Source: Patescibacteria group bacterium (GTDB lineage Bacteria > Patescibacteriota > Microgenomatia > Daviesbacterales > UBA10151). From it: DNA of 23,555 nt. The notes beneath the pieces were generated by a model. The model was not told the origin of the DNA. It saw only the letters and a list, made by a program, of their open reading frames with translations, and made no database searches. The number at the start of each line of letters is the position of its first letter. The stretch's first letter is position 1. This document shows, piece after piece, positions 7,061 through 14,159 of the stretch. Position numbers and translations under genes: made by a program. Location: contig JAHIVD010000011.1 in NCBI GenBank assembly GCA_018816815.1, positions 1 through 23,555 of the forward strand, written 5' to 3'.

Positions 7061-8563
7061 ATGAACGAAACGCGACCACCTATTGTTACAATATTAGGCC
7101 ATGTTGATCATGGTAAAACTACCTTACTGGATTTTATCCGGAAATCTGCAGTAGCTTCAAAAGAACACGGCGGCATTACCCAGCACATTGGTGCTTATCA
7201 GATTAGGGTGCAGAATATAGAGGATAAAGGACAGAAAAGTAGAAAATCCCATGAATCTAAATCTGTAACTTCTAACCTGATAACTTTCATAGACACGCCA
7301 GGCCATGCAGCGTTTGAGAAAATGCGTTCTCGTGGAGCAAAAGTTGCAGATATTGCTGTTTTAGTTGTAGCAATTGATGACGGTGTAATGCCTCAAACTG
7401 TTGAAGCAATTAAACATATTCAGGAAGCGAAAGTTCCTTTAATTGTAGCAGTGAACAAAATTGATTTGTTTGAGATAGACAAAAAAATACAGTTGGCCAA
7501 ATTGAAAAAGCAATTGTCTGATCAAAAAATTAACTTGGAAGAATATGGTGGTGATGTGCCATTGGTGCCAATTTCTGCCAAAACAGGAGAAGGGGTGGAT
7601 AAACTGCTGGAAACAATTAATTTAGTTGCAGAATTATCCGAGATTAAGAGTGATCCAGCTCTTCCTGCGGCAGGAGTTGTGATTGAGGCAAATTTAGATA
7701 AATTCAAGGGACCGATTGCTACAGTTTTGATTAGAGATGGTACTTTAAAAAAAGGAGATCAAATAATGCTTGGTGGGGCTAAAGGAAAGATTAGAGGTTT
7801 GTTTGATTTTAACGGTAAAGCATTGGACACTGCTGGTCCTTCTACTCCTGTTGAAGTTTTAGGTTTAAAAACTGTTCCATCAGTCGGAGCTATATTAGGA
7901 GAGTTAGCTGAAGTAAAAGAAGCTGAAGCAATACAGTCTTTGGTAGATAAGTTAAAGCAAGGTAGCACTAAAACACTTAAAGTTTTGATTAAAGCTGATA
8001 AGCAAGGTTCGCTGGAAGCAATTCAAGCTTCTCTTGATAAGCTCAATGAAGATAAACAGGTTATAGATTTTAAATTTAGCGGCACAGGAGATATTGGGGA
8101 TAAAAATATAAAACTAGCATCAACTATTGGGGCAATTGTGGTTGGATTCAATGTTAAGGTTGTACCAACCGCAGCCAAACTAGCTGAAACAGAACATGTT
8201 TTGATCAGGACCTACAATATTATTTATGAGCTTTTAGATGATATTGAAGAAGTTGTCCAGACATTGCTTGAAGTTGGACAGCTGGAGGAAGTTACAGGAA
8301 AAGCCAATATAATTGCAGAATTTCCTCATGGAAAGATTGAGAAAATTGCCGGTTGCAGAACAATTGAAGGCATGATTGCTAAAGGACAGAGGATTAGAAT
8401 AGTTCATGAAGGAAAAATAATTGGTGAAACTAAAATCAAATCTTTGAAAAAGGTGAAAGAAGAAGTTAATAAAGTAGAAAAAGGTAATGATTGCGGAATG
8501 CTTTTTGATCCTCCGGTAGATTTTGTAATAGGAGACATAGTTGAATCTTTTAGAGTTATTTAA
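7061..8563 (+). CDS. infB: Translation initiation factor IF-2, short form
   Basis: IF-2 is the GTPase that brings initiator tRNA to the 30S subunit and promotes subunit joining. The 500-residue protein starts almost directly at the GTPase domain: G1 GHVDHGKTT (13-21), G2 GGITQHIGAY, G3 DTPGH (78-82), G4 NKID and G5 SAK. Domains II and III follow, then the C-terminal fMet-tRNA-binding domain (AEFPHGKIEKIAGC...VEKGNDCGM). The long N-terminal region of typical bacterial IF-2 is missing. A Lys/Ser-rich insert of about 15-18 residues (about 53-70) lies between the G2 and G3 strands. No Shine-Dalgarno sequence is visible; the gene is probably carried on the nusA transcript. Confidence 0.96.
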   Translation: MNETRPPIVTILGHVDHGKTTLLDFIRKSAVASKEHGGITQHIGAYQIRVQNIEDKGQKSRKSHESKSVTSNLITFIDTPGHAAFEKMRSRGAKVADIAVLVVAIDDGVMPQTVEAIKHIQEAKVPLIVAVNKIDLFEIDKKIQLAKLKKQLSDQKINLEEYGGDVPLVPISAKTGEGVDKLLETINLVAELSEIKSDPALPAAGVVIEANLDKFKGPIATVLIRDGTLKKGDQIMLGGAKGKIRGLFDFNGKALDTAGPSTPVEVLGLKTVPSVGAILGELAEVKEAEAIQSLVDKLKQGSTKTLKVLIKADKQGSLEAIQASLDKLNEDKQVIDFKFSGTGDIGDKNIKLASTIGAIVVGFNVKVVPTAAKLAETEHVLIRTYNIIYELLDDIEEVVQTLLEVGQLEEVTGKANIIAEFPHGKIEKIAGCRTIEGMIAKGQRIRIVHEGKIIGETKIKSLKKVKEEVNKVEKGNDCGMLFDPPVDFVIGDIVESFRVI

Positions 8564-8702
8564 GACCTGATTAGACCTGATTTTTTAAAGCACAGATTGC
8601 GTGTGAGCTTGTGTTTTTTAAAACTTACATTTTTGAGGATCTGCTGATTGTTTTGTTTCTTTATGAAATATTGTGAATTTACAATTGCAGAACCTGTTAG
8701 TT
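8564..8702 (+). other. Intergenic region between infB and the insertion sequence
   Basis: This stretch holds a tandem GACCTGATT repeat (8564-8581) just after the infB stop. It also holds a weak stem (CACA 8591-8594 / TGTG 8610-8613) before six T (8614-8619) that may be the infB terminator. A 30-codon ORF from 8663 runs into the insertion sequence and has no supporting features. No tRNA or other RNA gene was recognised. Confidence 0.4.
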
Positions 8703-8711
8703 GTCGCCTCA
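8703..8711 (+). repeat. Target-site duplication, left copy
   Basis: GTCGCCTCA directly abuts the left inverted repeat and is repeated exactly at 10109-10117 next to the right one. Nine bp is the duplication length typical of IS10/IS50-like members of the IS4 family. Confidence 0.93.
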
Positions 8712-8780
8712 CTGACCCACCTGCACTTATATATATATTCCCAAAGATTAATTAATTAATTTGCATTTAAGAGGATACTT

Positions 8781-9884
8781 GTGAGCAGAATTAATGGACA
8801 GGACTTCCTGTTGAGAGAAGGCGAACTGTCCATTAATATCTTGAAACAATCAGTTAAGCTGATTGATAATAATATTCTGCCAAATGTTTCCCCTAAACAC
8901 AAGTATTTGTTTAAGTTTGGAATTCAAGCATTTAGTTTAACCCCATTTAATAGTCTAAACTCTAATGCCAGAATGATGGTTAAAAATACTAATACAGCCT
9001 CATCTAAGGTATACAGACTGGTAAGTAATCAAAAAGTACTGGATAACTTTCCCAAACTTTTAAGAACCGGCAATCTGGTAAACAAAGATTCTTTAGTTAA
9101 TGTAGATTTTTCTACCTTCTGTGGTTTTGAAACACTTTCCTTTGGGGTTCAAACAAACTTAGGCAGGTCCATTCCTATCTGGAATAACTGTATAACCTAT
9201 CCTATTTCTGAGGTAGGTTCACAAAATATCTTTGTGATTGATGAGTTCAAAAGGTTAGGTGCAGTTTTAGGCTTTTATCCCGGGCTTGTTTTTGACAGAG
9301 GTTTTTGGATACCGGACATGATTAAGTTTTTCCTGGAAGAGAACACTGCCTTTTACCTTAGGATTAAAGCCGGAAAATTACTGGAGCACGGGAATGGCAT
9401 TAAATCAGCCAAAGTTTTAGGCAAAGCCACTAAGGATACTCAAATCAAGCTGTATGGATATTCCTTGAGACTTATTGTGTCCCCGCCGCCACCAATTAAG
9501 AGTAGCAGGAGGTTCAAGGAAAGCAGAAAGTTAAAGGAAAGATGGTATATTTTAACCAATGATTTTAAAAGCAGCAGAGCGAAAGTTTTAGATATCTACA
9601 AGCACAGATTTGAGATTGAAGAAACATTTAAGGATCTAAAGCATGTCTCAAAACTCAAAAAGTTTTTTATTAAAAAGAAACTTAGCTTTAAAATTCTACT
9701 TAACTTTATCTGTTTGTCTTTCTGGATTTCTTATTGGTGTTTGCAGCTTGCTCAACTTGGAATGGGTATCTTTTATGCTTTAACACATCCTAAAAAGAAA
9801 AGGTCATACTTTAGGATCTGGTGGGAGGAAATTCAAAGGCAAATGAGGAAATCATTACTTAATCCATTTATACCTGATGGATAG
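8781..9884 (+). CDS. IS4-family DDE transposase
   Basis: The 367-residue protein catalyses cut-and-paste movement of the surrounding element. The catalytic triad is visible: D109 (VNVDFS), D172 in VFDRGFW, and E280 within the IS4 YREK signature (Y273-x2-R276-x3-E280-x6-K287). It starts with GTG, preceded by AAGAGGA (8769-8775) at a proper distance. A 12-bp perfect inverted repeat (8790-8801/8826-8837) lies inside the first 19 codons and would fold as an mRNA stem at the start site. The frame is uninterrupted to TAG, so the enzyme is probably functional. Confidence 0.93.
   Translation: MSRINGQDFLLREGELSINILKQSVKLIDNNILPNVSPKHKYLFKFGIQAFSLTPFNSLNSNARMMVKNTNTASSKVYRLVSNQKVLDNFPKLLRTGNLVNKDSLVNVDFSTFCGFETLSFGVQTNLGRSIPIWNNCITYPISEVGSQNIFVIDEFKRLGAVLGFYPGLVFDRGFWIPDMIKFFLEENTAFYLRIKAGKLLEHGNGIKSAKVLGKATKDTQIKLYGYSLRLIVSPPPPIKSSRRFKESRKLKERWYILTNDFKSSRAKVLDIYKHRFEIEETFKDLKHVSKLKKFFIKKKLSFKILLNFICLSFWISYWCLQLAQLGMGIFYALTHPKKKRSYFRIWWEEIQRQMRKSLLNPFIPDG
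8790..8837 (+). repeat. 12-bp inverted repeat at the transposase start
   Basis: ATTAATGGACAG (8790-8801) and CTGTCCATTAAT (8826-8837) are exact reverse complements separated by 24 nt. The intervening segment has a smaller CTTC/GAAG pairing. The arms begin 7 nt after the GTG start codon and lie wholly within coding sequence. Confidence 0.95.
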
Positions 9885-9950
9885 GTAACAAGAGTTTAAC
9901 AGCTAACAGTTAGTGATATTTCTGACTCTTTTTTAGAAGGGTTAGTTACC
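9884..9950 (+). terminator. Nested hairpin after the transposase gene, possible terminator
   Basis: AAGAGT (9890-9895) pairs with ACTCTT (9925-9930), which is followed by four more T. A small CTAAC/GTTAG hairpin (9903-9913) sits inside and GGTAAC/GTTACC (9884-9889/9945-9950) encloses the whole. The loop is long for a standard terminator, but position and T-run suit the end of the transposase message. Confidence 0.45.
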
Positions 9951-10094
9951 GGTGGTTAAAAACAAGCTAAATATACTAAATCAGCAAGATCTTTTCCTGC
10001 AAGACAACCTAACCTTAAAAATTCTTCTCTAATTTCCTGTAGGTTGGTTTAACCTTCCTTTTTAAAAAGGGATTACCCCTGTTTATCTTAAATC
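9951..10094 (+). other. Right-hand non-coding part of the insertion sequence
   Basis: No ORF of note. A 14-bp AT-rich palindrome CCTTTTTAAAAAGG lies at 10057-10070. Nothing else is recognised before the right inverted repeat at 10095. Confidence 0.6.
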
Positions 10095-10108
10095 TGCAGG
10101 TGGGTCAG

Positions 10109-10117
10109 GTCGCCTCA
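10109..10117 (+). repeat. Target-site duplication, right copy
   Basis: GTCGCCTCA, identical to 8703-8711, immediately follows the right inverted repeat of the insertion sequence. Confidence 0.93.
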
Positions 10118-10120
10118 CGC

Positions 10121-10149
10121 TTGCAATTATGGGCTATTAGTGATAGAAT
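10121..10149 (+). promoter_or_regulatory. Promoter of the DHH-type gene
   Basis: TTGCAA (10121-10126), a 17-nt spacer and TAGAAT (10144-10149) preceded by TGA form an extended -10 promoter. It starts 3 nt beyond the target duplication, so the insertion left it whole. The expected leader is only about 16 nt with no Shine-Dalgarno sequence. Confidence 0.65.
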
Positions 10150-10172
10150 CCCAATCGAATCGCTTCTTATAG

Positions 10173-11222
10173 ATGAAATACGACACACAGATTACAGAAT
10201 TGAAAAATCTTCTTCCTGCTGCCAAAAATATTTTAATCGCTCTTCCTGCTGGAGCAGATATAGATAAAATGGCAGCTGGTCTTTCTTTATTTTTGACACT
10301 CGAAGCTGCAGGCAAAAAAGTTAGTATTGTTTCAGATGATGCAATTTTGGTTGGCCAATCACATTTTTTTGGAGTGGATCATATTCAGAAAAACTTTCCT
10401 TCAACAGATGGTGGAAATTTAACTTTAACCCTAGAGGGTGTAGCAGCTTCTGATAATACAGTGCCGGCTCTTGAGAAACTGGATTGGTATGCTGAAAATA
10501 GCAACTTAAATTTAGTATTCCATGTTCTTCCAGGTCAAACTTTTCAGCCGGCAAAAATAATTCCGAAATACCAGGGCAGTAGTTTTAATTTAGTATTTAC
10601 TGTTGGAGCAGTAAATTTAAACGCGTTAGGCAATGTTTATCTGAGGAACCAAAATGCTTTTTCCGGAACATATATTGTTAATATTGATACTCAAGCAGCT
10701 AATTCTTCTTTTGGAGCAACAAATGTTTTAGATACTACTGTTTCTTCTCTTTGTGAGATGATGATAAATTTAATTTCTGATTTGGGATTTGTTTTGGATG
10801 CTGACAGCGCCAGTAATCTTTTAACTGGGATTTTTGATGCTACAAAGAACTTAGCGGATGGCAAAGCAACAGCAGATACGTATATGGCTGTAGCAAATTG
10901 TCTGCGGGTTGGAGGGAAAAAGCCGTCTTCTGGACAAGCTTTAGAAAACATGTCTCAGAATATTGCGGCTCAAGCTCAACCAACTTACGACTGGAATACT
11001 GTTTCAGCTGCTATTGGTCAAAAAAATGTGCCTCAAGTGCAACATGTTCCACAAAAAACAGTTCCGCAAGTTACACCGTTTGATTCACAGTTTGTTCCAA
11101 CTATTGATAAACAGGATGTGCCTTCTCCGGAGGAAAGACCTTCAGGTGAAGGTGTTATTTCTGAAACTATTGAACCGGAGTGGTTAACTCCTAAAATATT
11201 CAAAGGATCCTCACTTGGATAA
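10173..11222 (+). CDS. DHH-phosphoesterase-like protein with degenerate active site
   Basis: The first 250 or so residues resemble DHH-family nanoRNases (NrnA type), which degrade short oligonucleotides. The first motif keeps D-x-D (ADIDKMAAGLSL), a Rossmann-like strand follows (KKVSIVSDD), and the central stretch NIDTQAANSSFG...SSLCEMM aligns with the usual NIDHHxxNxxFG...SSxxEI. The two metal/catalytic His of DHH are replaced by Thr173-Gln174, and the later D-T-G motif reads FDATKNL. The residual 100 residues are low complexity, with VPQ repeats and a C-terminal PEWLTPKIFKG. It may be a non-catalytic RNA- or nucleotide-binding relative. It lies upstream of rpsO and pnp, an RNA-turnover setting. 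The family assignment is by motif only. Confidence 0.65.
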   Translation: MKYDTQITELKNLLPAAKNILIALPAGADIDKMAAGLSLFLTLEAAGKKVSIVSDDAILVGQSHFFGVDHIQKNFPSTDGGNLTLTLEGVAASDNTVPALEKLDWYAENSNLNLVFHVLPGQTFQPAKIIPKYQGSSFNLVFTVGAVNLNALGNVYLRNQNAFSGTYIVNIDTQAANSSFGATNVLDTTVSSLCEMMINLISDLGFVLDADSASNLLTGIFDATKNLADGKATADTYMAVANCLRVGGKKPSSGQALENMSQNIAAQAQPTYDWNTVSAAIGQKNVPQVQHVPQKTVPQVTPFDSQFVPTIDKQDVPSPEERPSGEGVISETIEPEWLTPKIFKGSSLG

Positions 11223-11227
11223 ACGGT

Positions 11228-11256
11228 TGCATATTTTGAAAATTTCTGGTAATATA
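11228..11256 (+). promoter_or_regulatory. Promoter of rpsO
   Basis: TTGCAT (11228-11233), a 17-nt spacer and TAATAT (11251-11256) with an extended TGG in front. Transcription from about 11263 gives a 50-nt leader containing a small AGAA/TTCT palindrome (11268-11279) and a CTTG/CGAG pairing. The Shine-Dalgarno AAAGGA lies about 9 nt before the ATG. The leader could host S15 feedback, but no known S15 site is recognised. Confidence 0.65.
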
Positions 11257-11312
11257 CGCGCAAGATAGAAGAACTTCTTGGCACCGAGGTTGTTTCAGAA
11301 AGGATATATTAG

Positions 11313-11582
11313 ATGCCACTTGATCAGAAGATTAAGCAGAAAATAATTAAAGAATTTGCAACGAAATCCGGAGACACAGGTTCTCCAGAAGTTCAGGTTG
11401 CGCTTTTAACCGAGCAAATCAAAAATTTAACAGACCATTTAAAACAGCACCCGCACGATATTCATTCCCGTCGTGGACTTTTATCGATGGTAAACAAAAG
11501 AAGAAGATTATTGCAATATTTATTTAAGAAAGACACAGAAAGATATAAAGTCGTGATTGAAAAATTAGGCTTGTCTAAATAA
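11313..11582 (+). CDS. rpsO: 30S ribosomal protein S15
   Basis: S15 binds the 16S rRNA central domain early in 30S assembly. The 89-residue product is full length and matches the family throughout: SGDTGSPEVQVALLTEQI, LTDHLKQHPHDIHSRRGL and the C-terminal RRRLLQYLFKKD. AAAGGA precedes the ATG. As in many bacteria it is followed by pnp, 180 nt downstream. Confidence 0.97.
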   Translation: MPLDQKIKQKIIKEFATKSGDTGSPEVQVALLTEQIKNLTDHLKQHPHDIHSRRGLLSMVNKRRRLLQYLFKKDTERYKVVIEKLGLSK

Positions 11583-11762
11583 TTGTGGTATGCTAATGTA
11601 AGCATACGAGCGATTTGGGGATTGCAAAGAGTTAGTTAGTTAGTTTTAGCAATTAGCTATTAGATTAAAGTTGAAAAGCGAATAGCTGAAAGCAAACAAC
11701 TAGATACCTCTTTCACAGTTTCCAAATCTTCAATTATTCAGCTAACTTGAGACTGAATCAGA
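11583..11762 (+). promoter_or_regulatory. Structured rpsO-pnp intergenic region / pnp leader
   Basis: The 180-nt gap has a perfect 7-bp hairpin GTATGCT/AGCATAC (11588-11594/11601-11607) with no T-run. A GTTA-type tandem repeat (11631-11646) comes next, then an AGCTATT/AATAGCT pairing (11655-11661/11681-11687). A GCTAAC near 11751 could pair back with the GTTAG repeats. A possible promoter is TTGTCT (11571) - 17 nt - TAATGT (11594). In other bacteria, for example E. coli, the rpsO-pnp leader hairpin is the site of RNase III cleavage and PNPase autoregulation; whether that holds here is inference. Confidence 0.5.
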
Positions 11763-14096
11763 ATGAATAAAAAAATTATTACTAAAGAAATCGACCTTAA
11801 TGGTCGTAAATTAACAGTAGAGACAGGCAAACTGGCTCTGCAAGCAGATGCTTCTGTTGTTATTTCATGGGGAGAAACAGTTATTTTGGCAACTGTAGCA
11901 ACTCAACCGCAAATAGAAGATCTTGGCTATTTCCCTCTTTCTGTTGAATATGTAGAAAAACATTATGCCGGAGGTAGGATTTCATCTTCAAGGTTTGTTA
12001 AAAGAGAAACAAGACCAACAGAGGAAGCCGTATTGACTAGCAGGCTAATTGACCGTTCAATCCGTCCGCTTTTTCCTAAAGGGTTTAAGGATTCAGTGCA
12101 AGTGATGCTGAATGTTTTATCTTTTGATAAGGAAAACGACCTTGATGTGGTTGGTTTAATCGGTGCTTCAGCTGCACTGGCAATTTCATCTATACCTTGG
12201 AATGGTCCGATTGCTGGTATGCGTATAGGTGAGAAAGAAGGAAAATTAATTGTAAATCCAACTATAGATGAGTTGGCAGAAATGAATATGGATCTTTTAG
12301 TGGCTTCAACAAAAGAAAAAGTCGTCATGATTGAGACGCAAGCTAAACAAGTTGAAAATAAAACTGTTCTTGAAGGGATCAAGGAAGCCCATAAAGAATC
12401 TCAAAAAGTAATTGCTTTAATTGAAGAATTTGCTAAAGAAGCTGGTAAAGAGAAACAAGCAGTTTCACGTTTAGATGAAGATTTGGAAAAAGCATTGCAA
12501 ACTGAAGTAACAAAGATTATTAAAGAGAAGATTGAGGCTGCGTTGTTTGATAATGAGCATCCATGGCATGAGGCAACAGGGAATAAAATCAAACAAGAAT
12601 TAGCTATTCAGTATGCGGAAACTTTGACAGAGAAGATTATTTCCGGCATTTTTGACAAGGTTGCAAAAGAAATTTTGCACGAAACAGTCCTGCATAAGAA
12701 TAAAAGAGTGGATGGAAGAGCAATGGATGAAGTTAGATCAATTCATACAGAAGTAGGTTTTTTACCGAGAGTTCATGGTAGCGCTGTATTTAATCGGGGA
12801 GATACACAAGTTTTGTCAATTGTGACTTTGGGTGCACCCTCACTGAGGCAAACGTTAGATGGCATGAAAGGTGAGCGGACCAAACGGTTTATGCATTATT
12901 ACAACATGGCTATAAATCCTTTTTCTGTGGGAGAAGTCAAAAAAATATTTGGACCAAAAAGACGTGATATTGGACATGGCGCGTTGGCTGAAAAAGCACT
13001 TGTGGCAGTTATTCCTGCAGAGGATAAATTTCCATATGCAATCAGAGTTGTGTCTGAAGTTTTGGCTGCAAATGCTTCTACCTCTATGGCTGCTATTTGT
13101 GCTACATCTGCTGCGTTGTTAAGTGCTGGTGTGCCGATTCTGGAGCCGGTAGCCGGAGTGGCTTTGGGACTTTTCTCCGAAGAAGGCAAATTTCAAGTAA
13201 TCACTGATATGCGGGCTGTTGAAGATTTTTATGGAGAGATGGATTTTAAGGTGGCTGGTACTAAAAATGGTGTGACTGCAATACAAATGGATACTAAGCT
13301 TGAAGGTTTGAGTTTTGAAATTATTGACACTGCACTGGAAATGGGTCAGAGAACGCGGCTTGAGATTTTGGAAAAAATGGGTCAAGTTATTTCTCAAGCT
13401 GTACCACTTTCCCCGTATGCTCCGAGAGTTGAAGTGTTGCACATTAAACCAGAAGAAATAGGACTCTTGATTGGGCCGGGTGGCAAAAATATCAATGGGA
13501 TTATTGCCAAAACAGGATCACAAATTGATATTGAAGATGACGGAACAGTAATGGTTTCTGGAACTGATTCTAAAGGTGTAGATGCTGCTCTTGGGATAAT
13601 TGAGGATATGTTTAAAGTAATCAATGTCGGAGATGAATTTACCGGTAAAGTGGTAAGACTTGCTCCTTTTGGAGCGTTTGTAGAAATTACATCTGGTAAA
13701 GATGGATTAGTGCATATTTCACAGATGGCGCCAGGGCGTGTGGAAAGAGCAGAAGATGTAGTTTCTGAAGGACAGGAAGTAAAGGTAAGAGTAACTGATG
13801 TGACTCCGGAAGGAAAAATTGGTTTGTCTATGCTTTTTGGAGCAGATATTAAGCCGGAATCTGAAAATAGACCGTCAGGAAATAGTTTTAGACCCAGATC
13901 AGGAGATTTTGGAAGGGATAGTGAAAAAAGACGCCCTTTTGGTGACAGATCCAGTAAACCTAGAGGTTTTAGTGATCGTCCCAGATCTGGTGGAGGAGAA
14001 AGACGTGGTTTTGGCAGCGAAAAGCGCAGTGGAAGTTTTGACAGGAATCGCGGTGGAGGAAGAGACCGAGGCGGTCGAGGCGGATTTAACCGTTAA
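11763..14096 (+). CDS. pnp: Polyribonucleotide nucleotidyltransferase (PNPase) with RG-rich tail
   Basis: PNPase degrades RNA 3' to 5' by phosphorolysis as a trimer. The 777 residues contain two RNase PH domains (about 1-140 and 305-540) joined by a helical domain. The RNA-binding loop RLIDRSIRPLFPKGF is present, and the catalytic aspartates D488 and D494 are kept in EDFYGEMDFKVAGT. A KH domain follows (GPGGKNI near 570) and an S1 domain (about 623-690, GKVVRLAPFGAFVEI). After that comes an unusual 80-residue disordered tail rich in Arg, Gly, Ser and Phe, with RGGG and RGG motifs. The start at 11763 has no good Shine-Dalgarno sequence. Confidence 0.97.
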   Translation: MNKKIITKEIDLNGRKLTVETGKLALQADASVVISWGETVILATVATQPQIEDLGYFPLSVEYVEKHYAGGRISSSRFVKRETRPTEEAVLTSRLIDRSIRPLFPKGFKDSVQVMLNVLSFDKENDLDVVGLIGASAALAISSIPWNGPIAGMRIGEKEGKLIVNPTIDELAEMNMDLLVASTKEKVVMIETQAKQVENKTVLEGIKEAHKESQKVIALIEEFAKEAGKEKQAVSRLDEDLEKALQTEVTKIIKEKIEAALFDNEHPWHEATGNKIKQELAIQYAETLTEKIISGIFDKVAKEILHETVLHKNKRVDGRAMDEVRSIHTEVGFLPRVHGSAVFNRGDTQVLSIVTLGAPSLRQTLDGMKGERTKRFMHYYNMAINPFSVGEVKKIFGPKRRDIGHGALAEKALVAVIPAEDKFPYAIRVVSEVLAANASTSMAAICATSAALLSAGVPILEPVAGVALGLFSEEGKFQVITDMRAVEDFYGEMDFKVAGTKNGVTAIQMDTKLEGLSFEIIDTALEMGQRTRLEILEKMGQVISQAVPLSPYAPRVEVLHIKPEEIGLLIGPGGKNINGIIAKTGSQIDIEDDGTVMVSGTDSKGVDAALGIIEDMFKVINVGDEFTGKVVRLAPFGAFVEITSGKDGLVHISQMAPGRVERAEDVVSEGQEVKVRVTDVTPEGKIGLSMLFGADIKPESENRPSGNSFRPRSGDFGRDSEKRRPFGDRSSKPRGFSDRPRSGGGERRGFGSEKRSGSFDRNRGGGRDRGGRGGFNR

Positions 14097-14119
14097 TTGT
14101 TTTATTAACAATCTTTTTT
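14096..14119 (+). terminator. Weak Rho-independent terminator after pnp
   Basis: ATTGTT (14096-14101) pairs with AACAAT (14107-14112) around the loop TTATT, followed by C and six T (14114-14119). The stem is AT-rich and shares its first base with the pnp stop, so efficiency is doubtful. Confidence 0.5.
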
Positions 14120-14124
14120 AACTG

Positions 14125-14153
14125 CTGACTTCATTGTTGCTACGTTGTAGAAT
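14125..14153 (+). promoter_or_regulatory. Promoter of the Lon-like/RNase J pair, leaderless arrangement
   Basis: CTGACT (14125-14130), a 17-nt spacer and TAGAAT (14148-14153) form a plausible sigma70-type promoter. The -10 ends 6 nt before the ATG at 14160, so transcription should begin at the start codon. Confidence 0.6.
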
Positions 14154-14159
14154 AGAAGC

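Larger units (their letters stand above)
8712..10108 (+). mobile_element. Complete IS4-family insertion sequence (1397 bp)
   Basis: The element is bounded by perfect 14-bp inverted repeats: CTGACCCACCTGCA (8712-8725) and TGCAGGTGGGTCAG (10095-10108). The CTGA tip is shared with IS10 and IS50. It is flanked by a 9-bp duplication and carries one DDE transposase (8781-9884), leaving about 210 bp of non-coding DNA at its right end. All parts look intact, so it may be active or recently inserted. It sits between infB and the DHH-type gene, with its right edge 13 nt before the -35 of the next promoter. I cannot name the element. Confidence 0.93.

Noticed and set aside
8663..8755. 30-codon ORF running into the insertion sequence
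   Set aside because: No ribosome-binding site or family resemblance; in the reconstructed empty site it would be only 23 codons.
8703..10117. Alternative 10-bp target duplication (GTCGCCTCAC)
   Set aside because: It would remove the first C of the left inverted repeat while the right end keeps its matching G; the symmetric 14-bp repeats give 9 bp.
13899..14111. Antisense ORFs opposite the PNPase tail, and other long reverse frames across pnp, alaS and dnaK
   Set aside because: They mirror the codon pattern of the real genes, lack starts with ribosome-binding sites and show no recognisable domains.
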